Origin: Desmodus rotundus
Lineage: Eukaryota; Chordata; Mammalia; Chiroptera; Phyllostomidae
Direction of reading: 5' to 3'
DNA: 64,000 bases
Assembly (NCBI RefSeq): GCF_022682495.2
Contig: NC_071396.1
Location: forward strand, 22,007,735-22,071,734
The position numbers and the translations under genes were made by a program. The notes under the pieces are model-generated. The model saw nothing but the letters and a program-made list of their open reading frames with translations, was not told the DNA's origin and ran no database searches. Shown here piece after piece: positions 24,697 through 37,073 of the stretch. Every line of letters starts with the position of its first letter. Position 1 is the stretch's first letter.

Positions 24697-24912
24697 TCCT
24701 GGGTGGTGTGGCTAAGTGGATTGAGCACCAACCTGCGAACCAAAGCGTCACTGGTTCTATTCCCAGTCAGGGCACACGCCTGGGATTGTGGGCCAGGTCC
24801 TGGGTAGGGGGTGCGCAAGAGGCAACCACACATTGATGTTTCTCATCTCCTCTTTCTCCATCCCTTCCCCTCTCTAAAAATAAGTAAATAAAATCTTTTA
24901 AAAAATATTTTT
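24697..24912 (+). mobile_element. Ves tRNA-derived SINE
   Basis: Full-length: 'tcctgggtggtgtggctaag' head, B box 'tggttctattccc', 'gaggcaaccacacattgatg', CT-rich segment and (TAAA)-type tail. Flanked by an imperfect 16-bp duplication (24681-24696 'aaaaactccaaatcag'; 24913-24928 'gaaaactcaaaatcag'). Confidence 0.95.
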
Positions 24913-25628
24913 GAAAACTCAAAATCAGGGTCCCCCCCCCACTTCTTCATTTACCTTTCTGTCTTTGGACCATATTTTTCACCCTCCAGCAGCAGTCGAA
25001 GGCCTATTTCTTTTTTTAATAAGGTTTTTATTAGCTAAAATAAACTAGATAAGTCTGTTCTCCTCTGGAATGGGCTTTAAAACTTTGAGTTAGCGCTCGC
25101 TGATGGAATACGGCTTCCTTTGTACGCAGCCCATTTTGAAATAAATGAGGCAACCCTGGGTAATAAAATGGCTTTAATTCACGTATTATACTGAAGAAGT
25201 GTGGGAATGAGGCCGGGAAATGGCTGCGGAGGCCGTGGAGGAATCTGGGAGGACAGGAGGTATGTCACCAAGCTGGAAACACGCAGCCCCCCTTCCACAC
25301 TGCACCAAGACTGTGCCACACTTTCTGGCTGGAGCAGCCTAGTGACCAGTAAGCGGGATGCACACAGATGCCTATGATTCCATATATGATTCCTTGTAAG
25401 CCCACACGTGCAGCGTGCAGAACGGCAAGGCTCTTGGCTTTCATTGTCAGTAACATCTTTTAAAGAGCAATAGACTTTGCACATACTTACACTTAGAAAT
25501 CTCTAATCAGCTTTGTTTGAAATCCACCAATCCAGAGATTAAGCCTGTGGGCCCATTTTCAATTATACAACTAATCTTGGGAGAAAGCCTGACCAGATTA
25601 AAATCGTGAGCGAGCTTGGACGGGGGTC

Positions 25629-25643
25629 GGGGGGGGGGGGGGG
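25629..25643. repeat. Poly(G) run
   Basis: Fifteen G residues just after a 'cgggggtc' stretch. Potential G-quadruplex; no gene nearby. Confidence 0.9.
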
Positions 25644-26050
25644 CAGAAACACGGGGACATCAGGGACACCACACAAATCCTCGCTCCGTCTAGAAAGTGA
25701 CTTTCAAGGCTATTTTTGGACAGTTTTCTGTCATCAGGCTTTGTCACTCTATTGGCTACCAGTTCATTTACTGTGTTCTCAAGCAGAACTACATACACAT
25801 GGCCACAAAGGTACGAAGCAATTCTTCCTACAACCTCCTTCGGTGCTCAGCCTAGTGCTGGGTACGCTGTGTGCCCGACAAGCGCTCCAATGTACCATGA
25901 TGTATCTGCTCGGACAGCGTCCAGACCACTGATCTGAGGCTGCACACCTGGTCAGACCTGCTGAGGATGGAACTTAACTGTCACTCAGGGCTGGCACTCC
26001 AAAGCAGCTGGGCCTGTGTGTGGTGGGGGGTGGGGGGACGGGAGGCCTGT

Positions 26051-26587
26051 GAAAATGCAGATTTCTGTTGCAAAGGGTATAAGCTCCTTCTTTCTCTCTG
26101 CTGCACCGTTGGCGGGAATGTAGACTAGTTAGGCCACTGTGGAAAACAGTATGGAATTTCCTCAGAAAACTAAAAATGGAACTGCCCTGTGACCCAGCAA
26201 TTCCGCTACTGGGATTATACCCTAAGAACCCTGAAACACCGATCCAAAAGAACCTATGCACCCCAATGTTCATAGCAGCACAATTTACAATAGCCAAGTG
26301 CTGGAAGCAACCTAAGTGCCCACCAGCAAATGAGTGGATCCAAAAACTATGGTACATTTACACAATGGAATTCTTTCTTTCAATTATGGATTTCAAAGCA
26401 CTTTGCATTTCTCCCACTAGTGGCGGGACTTAGAATAAGGTCAAAATATTTAAATGGCAGGTGAAATCATTGTCATGGACCCTATGTTTTACATTGATGT
26501 TTTAGGAATATATGAATAGATTCATCTAGTGACATTAAAGTTAAGAATATATGTTGGATTAAAAAAAAAAGAAAATGCAGATTTCTG
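26051..26587 (+). mobile_element. Chimeric retrocopy: L1 3' segment joined to unknown transcript end, with TSD and poly(A)
   Basis: The 503-bp insert (26068-26570) is bracketed by a perfect 17-bp duplication, 'gaaaatgcagatttctg', at 26051-26067 and 26571-26587. Its first part (about 26098-26370) is clear L1 ORF2 3'-end sequence ('ccactgtggaaaacagtatg', 'gacccagcaattccgctact', 'agcacaatttacaatagcca', 'tttacacaatggaatt'). At about 26371 the L1 text stops before the usual continuation and changes to non-L1 sequence ending in ATTAAA (26534-26539) and a 10-A tail (26561-26570). This is the structure of an L1-mobilised polyadenylated transcript carrying an L1 piece, or of a template-switch chimera. 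Confidence 0.8.
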
Positions 26588-27509
26588 AGTCTTTCCCCAC
26601 CCTCCCAAACCAGAATTCCTCCGGCAGGAAGTCAAGGGACACTGCTTTTCACAAGTGCCCAAGGCACTCCATTAGCATAACCCCAAGGCAGGCAAAGTGG
26701 GCAAGTACTTCCGAGAGCCCAAGGGAAGTGGTCAGAAAGGAAGAAATTTCCAAAGGGCATGTGCGCAGGTCAATAGAAGGGAAATTACAGGAATAAGTGC
26801 AAAGGGGTCCCGAAGCAATAAGAAAGATGCCAGAATGGGTCACAACTGTGACTATGCTAAGGACCTCAAAAAGGTGTGCTTCAGACAAACAAGCCAAGGC
26901 GAGGACAGCAGGTGCAACAGCCCCACTCGTTAGGGCACGGTGGTGACAGATAAGAGAGAAGCGGGGCAGAATTACACAGCTCAAATTTTCAGCCTTCGCC
27001 TCTATTAAAGAAAATGATCTTCAGATCGGAAAGGATGGTGGTAGCATAATTTAGCAGAAACTGAAGCCCAAGACAGGTGAAAAGACAGAATGAGAACACG
27101 TAGCCACTCCAATTAAGTTCGTGTCCTCAAATGAAGTCAGACAAATTATGATCCAGGACTAAAGGAACTCAGACACATGATCACAAAAATATATGCAGTG
27201 GGCTTTGAGAAAACATGGACCTTCCAAAGAGCAGAAATTGGCACATGTTCTGGCTTCAAGAAGGGAAAAAGGAGAATCTAAGAGCTATAGATTAGTCAGC
27301 CAGATCTACATCCTGGATACAGTCTACATGAATGCTTAAAGCAACGTGTTACAAGCAGAGGTAGAAATTTCCAAAGCAGGAGACCTCGGGGGCAAGAGAG
27401 TGGAAAGAAGGCAACCCAGCCGCACGTGTGTGAAGCCCACCGAGACGGACAAGGCTAAGGGGCTGGGGAGGCAACCGGTGCCGCCTGCATGCACATTCGT
27501 CTCGCAGGC

Positions 27510-27745
27510 CCTCACGAGGTGCCTGTTTATTGTTTGTGCCAGGCACTGCTGTCAGCATTTTACGATCCGTAGTTCATGAGCTTCTCGTAAGAGCCCTATC
27601 ACGAGCCTCTTCCTACACATGAGGAAAACCAGGTCATCGAAGATAAGCAACTTGCCCAACCTCGCAGGGCAGACAACTAGCAAAGCAGGAAAACCCAGGC
27701 AGTGTGGTCCAGGGCCATGCTTTTAACACCACACTGCTTCTCAAA
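27510..27745 (-). mobile_element. MIR SINE (minus strand)
   Basis: 'cctacacatgaggaaaacca', 'agcaacttgcccaacctcgc', 'cagacaactagcaaagcagg' and 'cccaggcagtgtggtccagg' read as the complement of MIR (bbgaggaaactgagg.. gacttgcccaaggtcacac.. agcaag). Diverged. Confidence 0.7.
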
Positions 27746-28096
27746 ACTATAGAGAACATCCGCCAAATACCGTGAAATTGGGGTAAAATTAACAGCGGAC
27801 ACCAAAATCAATACATTCCCCCAACCCCAGCTCACAATAACCTAGGAAGATTTACCATAGGCCAGCTAACACCTGCCTAGCTGTTTATTCAGCCCATTCA
27901 TAAAATGAAGCCATCGCAGAAGCAGCAAGAAGTACAGTTCCAGCTGAAAATACAGTCAATAATTTGATATATCAGCTTGAGGAAAATCACCAAATGCAGG
28001 GGAAAAGGTAAAGGAAAAAAAAGTTAAAGAGAAAATGATATACATTCAGGGCAATAAGCATATGAACAACAGGTGTCTGTCAAGAAGAGAGAAAGA

Positions 28097-28310
28097 GCCC
28101 TGGGTGTGGCTCAGTGGATCGAGAGCCAGCCTAAGAATCAAAGTGTCGCCAGCTCGATTCCCAGTCAGCGAACATGCCTGCGTTTCGGGCCACACCCCTG
28201 AGTGGAGGGTGCATAAGAGGCAACCACACACTGATGTTTCTCTCCCTCTCTTTCTCCCTCCCTTCCCCTTTGTCTAAAAATAAAATAAATAAAATCTTTT
28301 TTAAAAAATG
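28097..28310 (+). mobile_element. Ves tRNA-derived SINE
   Basis: 'gccctgggtgtggctcagtg' head, 'gctcgattcccagtcag' B-box region, 'gaggcaaccacacactgatg' body, CT-rich segment and a TAAAATAAATAAAA tail. Slightly shortened at the very 5' end; no clear flanking duplication identified. Confidence 0.92.
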
Positions 28311-31300
28311 AATGAATCTTATGGGAATCTCAAAGAAAATTCAAGTCACATATACAAAGGGCAAAATTCAAGCTGGCTTCCAAAGTAACCACCAGTGTCG
28401 AGCAACGCTGCCTATAGAATTTGGGAGCAGAAGTGAGGGCGCTCAAGAATTTGATACCCAGCCGAGCTGTCAACCATTGTAATGACAACAAAAAGTCATC
28501 ATTTCACTCTCATGGATTCGGGTACCGTTAACAACCACGGCCTTCCTGGTAAAAACCAAGCAACAAATCAAAGCACAGGACTCAGGAATGGCAAGACCCT
28601 TTATGGAAGGACTCCTGGGGAACACCGGGTCCTTTTAAAGAGTGCGCTAAGGCTGAGCAACTATGAAAACTATAAATACACACCAGAATATACGTGTTCT
28701 AAAGGTGATAATATAAAATAATAGTATAAATAATGAAAAAATCACTTTTCATATTTGTATAGCACTTCCTGGCTTTTCAAAGCCTTGTCCAAGCAATCTC
28801 TCATTTAACCAACCGAACGATCTCAGAGGTGAGAAACCTTCAGGCATAGAGAAGCCGCAACGCTCTTGCAGACCTTCCAACAAGAACCTTAAAACTCTTT
28901 CTGACTCCACCACCTGATAGGAACGTTTCCATGTCATTTCGCTTACAATCCTACTTTATGACTCTCTACCCAAGTGCCCCTCCAAACAATCCCAGGCGTC
29001 ACGCTCCCTGGGAGTGTTCTTTCTGCCCCAACCCCGTGAATAATCTCCTTTGGTCCTGACCTCTCTTTCTCATCCAATTTGGGGAATTAGGACCGGGACT
29101 GCTTCTATACGTGCACTGAACAGGGAGCTTCCCCAAGAGAGAAACCGGCTGCCTCACACATACCCAGGGAAGGGCAACACACACCAAACACGGGAACAGC
29201 TAGAAGGAAGCGGTCTAAAAGGGAAAGCCTGAAGGAGACCATGAGTCTTGTTTTTGAGTATTTAAATAGCTGCATGTGAAAGAGAGTGAGCAGCGTGTCC
29301 TCCGTCACCCAGGGCCGGGCTCTGACTGATGGCCCATCTCTCCAGGACCACAGAGAGCTAGCCGCGTGTCCCAAATATCAGCTGGTCCCCGCCACCTGTA
29401 ACATTTTCCTCATAGTTTGCTTAAGTAGGCTCATTCTTTTTGCTTAAATACGTGTATTTGAAAGAATAGTTCCATGGTATTACACCAGAAACGGGATACA
29501 ACGATCACTTGCCATGATTAGAAGACCACCATACAAATAAAGACCATGAAGATAGAACAGTATTTTTGTCATTGGCCAAAGATTTGGGACAGAAGCCTCC
29601 TTGGCTTCCTCTCTGTTGCAAAGGGAATTAGTTTTAGAGAACGTTAAAAATACACTAGCAGCAAATTGAGGCTTTCTCATCGGCAGAAGGGAACGTAAGA
29701 TTGTGAGTCAATGGTATTTCATGTCAAGTCCCGTGGCTGCTCTGAAAACTATCTCTTGTCCCACCTCGGGACAGATACATCTCCCACACCGGTACAGGAT
29801 GCATGCTCGGGGTGAAAGGCGTTCCTTAGTGATTTATAAAGCTCTTCTAACTTACATTCACAAAGAGCAACATAGACGTTCAATATGAAAACACACGCTG
29901 TAAGCAAAACTGGCAGCGGTGGGAAAAAATCTTTACCAATGCTATTAATATTTAATATTTGTTGACTGTCCTACAGTTTACAAAACACTCTTGTTTACAT
30001 CATCACACAGAATGTACTTAGCGTAGTGACCGTTCCGTTCCAAGAAGAACTCTGTGAGGAGCCCCTGGCCAAGGCCCCACCCACCACCCACAGTCCCAGA
30101 ATCTGGGCTGCCCACCAGCTTTGCAATTTGGATTGCTAACTGCTAAGTTTTAAAAGAAAATAAATTTTAAATTAAAACTTTAACTTATGGTCAGGTAGAG
30201 CTGCGAAGTGGGTTTACTGAGGTAGAAAGCAATTTGATCTTAACTCAGCGCGGATGCAGCCCGGCCACAGGAAGTTAAAATGGCGATCACTCTGTATGTT
30301 AATGCAACAGTGGACTGTACAAGCAGAATACCTTCCCTGTAGCCTACCAGGGACAGGAGGGATGAGGAAAGGTCACCGAAGCCCTGCCTGTGCCGCTTCC
30401 AGACACTCCAAAGCAGTCAGGCTGCAAAGCTCAAGGGCACAAATTAACAATTTCTTCCTCCACCCTTTGGCAACCTTGGACTGTCCCAGATTTATCCAAA
30501 CCAGAAGGAGACCCCTGTGGTCCTCTTGGGTACCTTACAGTTAATGGGAATAACCTCCCCAACTGCTTTCCCCTTCTCTTAGGGGGCACTAAGTCCCGCT
30601 TGTTCTGCAAGAACTTCCTTCTGGATATGAGCTGTGTCAGGCCACCATGGCAGGGGAGCCAGCTGGTCTACCCACTTTGAGGCTACTGCATTTAGCTGCC
30701 TGGTTTGAAATATCTGCCTGGAAATGCATAAACTATTAGATACAAATCCCAGGAAGCCCAGGGGTATGGGGCACAGCCATTTTGACTTCAACAGAATGAT
30801 TCCATCCCTGAGAATTCTCAATAATTCTTCTTCCTTGAAGCCAGCCCTGAGCTCTCCTCTCCAGATTCTCCCGCTTCCGGGCATCCCCGGGAGCCCCCGA
30901 TGCCTGGGTTAGGATGAAGCCTTTTCTTTTCCCTAAGAACACTTCACCCTTCTAGCTGGAAGTGGCAGAGACATGTCACAGATTCAAATGGTCGAAACAT
31001 CCTATGCCATCCGAGCAGTACGAAGGGGGGGAGGGGGGTGGACACAGAGGACAGGCAGATGCCTGCCCTGTGTCTTTGATATTATACTGCTAATTGTAAC
31101 GGGGGGAAAAAAAGTAACAGTTCTGTGTAATGCTAAAAATAATGAGATTAGATATTTGCTGAGGATTTCTTCGCTGACACTGATTGTCATATTTTATTTA
31201 TGCACCAATGAAAAGTTCCCATAGCCCTTTAATTAGATTAGCTCTAGAATTTGCCATCTTTCTCTCCAAATTCCATCTGTCTCTCCCTATTAGCCCAGTC

Positions 31301-31809
31301 TCTAAATCTTCCCCTAGAGAGATGAATTCAGTACATTTTTTTTTCCCTCTTGGAGCCAAAAGCTACATGATTCAAGATGGCAGACATGCTCCAAGACACA
31401 AGAACAATTCATAATGTCTTTTGCTTTCATAGGATGTGAAAAGCGGAGAGGCTGCAGTTGGCAGAAGAACTCAACCCGAGTGGCCAGTGTGATTTGGGCA
31501 CTAAAAAGTAAGCATTATCTCGGCTCGCATGGAAAAGACCCAACATTCAGACGGTGGGAGATAGGGGACCTACTGCTCCCTGGTCTTAGATGATACAAAG
31601 GTCATCCTTTTCCTTTCTGGGCACCACCTGGGAGAGAAAACAGCCAGGAAGGTCGTGAGCATGGCATGGCCCTAAGCAGAACCGAGAACCTTCCACACCC
31701 ACCAAGAGCAATGACCCAAATGACTTGGAATGCTGACAGAGGGAGGGAGAGCTGTGAAGGAAACGGAATTTTAGCAAAGTCGCTCAGACATCAGGAGGGT
31801 GAGGAGAGC

Positions 31810-32250
31810 AGGAAGCCATCCCATCACAAACTTCCCTAACAAACTACCACAAACTTAATCATTTAAAGCAACACAAATTCATTACCTTACAGTTCTGGAG
31901 GACAGGTGTCACTGGGCTCAAATCAAGGGGCCAGCAATGCTACTTACTCTCCTGATGGGGGCGCTAGAGGAAAATCTTTTTCCTGACTTTTCCAGCTTTT
32001 CAACACTGCTTGAATTCCTTGGGGTGTGACCCCTTCTTCCATCCTCAAAACCAGCAGAGTGGATCTTCCGGTCTCTCTCTGGCTGGCCCCTGCCTCCCTG
32101 TGTGTACACGGGGCCAACTCCTAAAATCCAAGATTGTCTGCTCATTGCAAAAGCTTTGACTTAATCACCTCCGCAAAGTCCCTTTGCCATGTAAGGTCAC
32201 ATCTCCAGGGATAAGTGGAAGGGCCATTTTTCTGCCCATCCCACAACCTC
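31810..32250 (-). mobile_element. LTR fragment, MaLR-like
   Basis: 'aacaaactaccacaaactta', 'attaccttacagttctggag', 'cttgacttaatcacctccgc' type phrases and 'aagtccctttgccatgtaag' give the complement of a MaLR-type LTR from its 3' end inwards. Same class as the fragment at 311-650. Subfamily not assigned. Confidence 0.6.
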
Positions 32251-34807
32251 GAAGAAGCAGACTTCGTGCCAACTGGGCTTGCGGCTCTAGGGGAAAAAAA
32301 CTTGAAAAGTAGAAAATTAGTACTAAAATGAAAAATAGTACAGATAATATTAAAGGAATATTAAACAGAGATCTGCTCAGTCAAGGAGTTGCTGGCTGGC
32401 TCGCAGAAATGAAAGGGGATGGAGTCCAGAAGTGTGTGTGCCTGGAGGGTTGGCAAAGCTGGCTGCTTCTCATCTCAAGCGGTAAGAAGTAGGAGTGGAA
32501 AATCTTCTGAGGACAAAAGCCCAAAGGCAGCCCTGTGGCCAAGAAGAACACTGCCTCCACCCTTGAGGCTGGGGACCGCAAGGTGACTGCCATCCTGTTG
32601 AGAAAGCAGGCCGTGGGTGATAAAGGGAAACACTAAACCAAGCTTCATACACATGCTTAGGGAAAAGCTTTGGGATTGACTACTGGTACTCCATTAGAAA
32701 CGTAATGGAAGAAAACAGAAGAGAAACCTATGAAAGTTTTGACAGAAATGTGTGGCCTAATTTTAAAAAAGAATGCCTAAGTTAGCCTTTAAAAAACCTC
32801 AGGCCACCAAAGAGCAGGCAGCAAAAGCTGGTCACACCCTCACAACTGCTTCAAATGTCGCCATGGAGGACAAAGGACAGGAGGAACCCGGCAGGACAGA
32901 GTCAGGGACCGTGGAGACAAGAGACCGCTTCTCAGAAAGCAGAATCGAAGTCTCAGGGAGAAAGTTCTCTACCCGCGGGCTGGGGGCCTTCACCTGCCCA
33001 CCCACCGCTGGCTTCCAGGGTTGCTCTGAACCTGAGACTTGTCTGCCTCCCATTTTACCTGTTTGAAATGGAGTTTTTAGTGCTGTTACGCTGTCTCTGC
33101 TCCACCACTGAAAACTGACAGGGGCTAAGGAGGAAGCAAATAACTTTTTTCTTTTTAGTTCGTAAGTCACAGAACCATGAGGAGCCTCGTTTAGACATGA
33201 TGGAGGAGAGTGCTGAGGGGCAAGCCAGACCCACCGGCTGCTTGGGACTTACGGTGTCTCCTTCTGGGAGGGGTGCATGGGTCCCAGATGTGAGGGGAAG
33301 TGAAACGGGAATTTGGTGACCAGCAGGGAGAGACTGGCCACTGTTCACCAAACCTACTTCCTTTTCCTCCTGCATTCACAGCTGGTGACAGTTCCCAGAC
33401 TCCTCTGCAGCTTCATGTGGCCATGCTACTAACTCTGGCCAATGGAATGTGAGCAGAAGCAGTATCTGCCTCTTCCAGTTCTGATGGATAAAAACCTCCT
33501 CTGAAATCTTCTCTCTCTCTTTTCCATTTTCTGCTAGCTGGGAGGCAAAGGCCAGGGCATGCTTGCAAGCCACATGCCTCCAGTGGTGGGCCCATTGTCA
33601 ATGTGAGCCTCTGGAGAGCCGTGCCAGGCCGAGCAGCCCCTCCATCCCAGGCTGGTGCCCCCAGGTAATCGCAGCAAAAGGCAGAGGGGCCTGAGCCTTG
33701 CCTAGGAGAGAAACCCACGTCTAAGGTTCTGAGCCACGGAGAGCTCAGAATATCCGTTAAAGCACTAGCATCGCCACGAATACAAGAACTGAGGCAAAAT
33801 CAGTGTGACCTAAAGGGCGACAACAGAAGCACATCGACTGAGGAGACAGGATGACGGAGCCACGCAACCAACACAAAGCTCTCTGTGGCCGTTAGAAGAA
33901 GCGCTGACGTGAAGCAACATCTGGTGACTCGAACATGCTTCTGTGCTGCAAGTGGGGGAAATCGGCCCAGCAAACGGGATGCGCCATAACCCCGCCTGGG
34001 GAGCACGGGCTCCAAGAACCCTCTAGAAGGATGTTCACCGCAGACGTAGCAGTGGGAAGGGCGGACTTTAGTGACCATTTCTTCTGCAGCCATGCATTTT
34101 TCAGGCTTGACGTTTTCAATAATGACTGTTTTGTATTTATTTAAAAACAGCAAAGCTATGTTGGAACATTAACTGTATTGTTAGTCCTCCTGTTGACCTT
34201 GTCACGTCCCTTTCATGTCCCTTAAGAGGTTCTCCCTGTCCTCACTTCAAGATGGAATTGACAGTGACTCCGTGAGGGTCTCCCTCCCCCACCCAAGATG
34301 CCACAGTTTCCAGAGGGGAGGCTTGGCTTAACTCAGTAGCTAGATGGAAGCAAATATGGACGGGGTCTGTGTGTTGGTCAGTGCTGAGGAAAGTGCGAAA
34401 GGACTTTTACATATTTGGCAGTGTGGGAAACTGTTCCTACAGAGACAACCACTGTAGAACTCTTGCCTAAGGCACAAGTTCCATATTTGCTGTTGAAATA
34501 AACTCAACTGTTCATTAAAAAAACATACAGGGAGAAGATCACAAAGGCATGCAAAGAACTGGAGAGAACAAAGGCAGAGCAGGAGCAAGAGGAAGCAGGG
34601 AGAACAGCAGAGATGAGACGTTAACGCCGCGTCCCTGAGTCAGCTCGCTCTGCTGCTCAGTTGAGGAGGTTGTGTGCGTGGGTTCCGGACCCTGGAGAAA
34701 AGGGCCACCTGTCAGAGCTGCTGGAGACCCACATCAGCCATCCTCACCTGCACATGCCCCACCAGAAAACCCAGAACCAGGGAGCTCTCCTCCTGCCGCC
34801 GCGGCGG

Positions 34808-34873
34808 GTCCCCACCAGATCCCCACCTGGTCCCCACCAGGTCCCCACCAGGACCCCACCAGGACCCCTACTG
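34808..34873. repeat. 11-bp minisatellite, six copies
   Basis: Six consecutive 11-mers of consensus GTCCCCACCAG; copies 1, 3 and 4 are identical and the others differ at one to three bases. The plus strand is C-rich and the minus strand carries GGGG blocks every 11 bp. Its proline-rich open frames on the plus strand are low-complexity and not supported as a gene. Confidence 0.92.
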
Positions 34874-35499
34874 GCAGAATCTGACGGGAAGGGAGCAGGC
34901 AAGGGAGCCAGGCTGCTGTCGCTTTCAGACTCCCGGCCCCAGCGGCAAAGAGCACACACAGAGTGGGCAAGGACCGAGAGCGCATGACCGGCACCCAGTC
35001 TGCACTCCTACCCTGTGCTAAAAAACGTCCCTTTCAGACGACAGGAGAGGAGGGCCTTGGAAGGCAGGGGAGTAGAGCCCTTGGCCTCGCGGAACATCCT
35101 GGAGAAAATTCGGAATTGAAGAAATGGCATAATCGCTCCTCTGACTTTGGTAATCGCGTCAGTGCAACGACCGGGTTGCAGCCAGGTAAAGCAAGTCACA
35201 CCCTCCGTCTGGAAGGTTCTGTCCACTGCACTAATAATAGCATCCTCCACTCATTGACAGGGCGTCACTAGCACATTCGGTACCAGTACCTTTGAGCAAA
35301 GTTTTCACAAGGTACCCGCCCCCCAGCCCTCGGGTGATAAGCTATGACAAGACGTGCCCTACGGAAGGTAAATTAGAAAAGGAGGCCCCTCTGGGCTGAT
35401 GAGTCAGAAAGAGGCACTCGCTCCTCCCGCCAGGGCCCAGCCTGGACGTCAGCCCCACCCTCCCCTCCACCGGTGCCCTCGGTGGGACATCACCTGCAC

Positions 35500-35700
35500 A
35501 GGTGTAGGCTGCAGCCCACGCGTTCTAACATGCTACTGTTTTCTAACCCCTTTACGTGTCTTAACCTCACGTAACCCTCCCGACAGTCCCAGAAATAAGG
35601 TTACTGCCTCGCGTACAAAGAGAAGTGGAATGGCTCATTGCGGGTCACATACCTAGTAAGTGACAGAATTCCTGGCACAGGCTTGAAATCTAGTAATAGC
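35500..35700 (-). repeat. MIR-like fragment
   Basis: 'aacctcacgtaaccctcccg', 'ataaggttactgcctcg' and 'gggtcacatacctagtaagt' followed by 'gaaatct' resemble the complement of MIR. Strongly diverged. Confidence 0.5.
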
Positions 35701-37049
35701 CCCTAATAGCAATACTGAGTGCCTACGCGGAGGCAGGGGCTGCAGTCAGGCCTTTACTCCTACGACCAGGGTCGGTTCTCGGAATAACAGCGATTATTCC
35801 CTTCCCCCAGCAAGAGCCCACTGCTCACAGCGCTTGGGCGCCGGGCCCGGGGAAGCGCTGGCCTGCGTGCCTGCGCACACAGCGTGTGCACCAGCCCCCA
35901 GCCCCCGTGAGCCGCCCCGCTTCGTCTCTTTCTCTCCTGCACAGTTACTGCCTCACTCCCCGGAGGCCGGAGCATGGCCAGATCCGATGGGACAACTGCA
36001 CAGGCACATCTGAAGCTGGGGTTTCCTGGGCGGCTTCTGCGGGTGAGACAAAAAGCCCCTTTGACTCTGGCTCCTCCGGGGTTCCAGGGAACAAGCGGGC
36101 ATTCTCTCTGCACGGAAGGGCCTCCGACTCCCACACTCACTGCAGACAATGTGGAAAGAACGCCCAAAGGATTAGCCAGCTGGCCGGCCAAGTCCCCAGC
36201 CTCACAGAAGTTCTCCCTCAGTGAAAACCGCTCAGTGACAGCTCCAGAAACTTACAGGGAGCCGCGAGGCTCAGTGGGAAAGGGAGCAGCCGGGTCCCCT
36301 CGGTCCCACTGTGCACTCAGGTTGCTTCATTTTTATAGAGGTTTATTAAGTCACTGGGAAGGGTGACTATTTTCTTGCTGGAGCCGAAACCCTGGAAAAG
36401 CCAAGGGAGTCAGCAAACCTCCGTGCTGAGCGGTGTTGGCGGGCAGGCTGCTGCTGCTGCTCCTGCTCCTGAGGTTACAGTGCCCCCTTCAGGTGTGAAA
36501 TGATACCAGCAAGAACACTGAATTACTTTCTGGAAGAGGAGAGGTAAACTCTCAGAGTCCAAGACACCAAATCTAAACCATGTCATAGCGGAGAAGCCCA
36601 CCGACCCTACCTTGCACACAGATGGCAATTTTATGAACACAAAACTAAGATTAAATCACAGCTTGAAAAGGCAAAGGCTGACTGGGCTTAGAACCAGAAT
36701 TCCCTCACAGCCAACCCTCGTATGTTGTTCAGCAACCTTCATGCTCCCTGACCCATTCAGTGCCCATCACCCACATCAGGCCTTCTCAGCGCAGGTGGCA
36801 CCAGGACACTGAGCGCCCAAGACAGCACCGCCTGTGCCAAAGCAACCGCTCCCCTTGACTGTCTGTGTGGGCACTTCAGACGGCCCCTCGACAGTGCCAG
36901 CCCTTTCCCCTGCAGGCCCATCAATGGCGGCATGCCCCCCCTCAAGACCAGCAGCGTCTCTGGGGCCTGGAAGCAAGCAGGGGAGGGTATCATCTGCCTT
37001 CAGGCTGCAAACTGTGGCATCAAAGCTCTGCTGCAAGAGAAGGACCAAA

Positions 37050-37073
37050 CCCCCCCCCCCCCCCCCCCCCCCC
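37050..37073. repeat. Poly(C) tract of 24
   Basis: Uninterrupted run of 24 C residues (poly-G on the DISC1 sense strand). It is followed by CGCAG. The true length is likely to vary between reads. Open frames crossing it (Pro-rich plus, Gly-rich minus) are artefacts of the tract. Confidence 0.95.

Noticed and set aside
34808..34873. CRISPR-like array
   Set aside because: 11-bp direct tandem units without spacers in mammalian DNA; a minisatellite.
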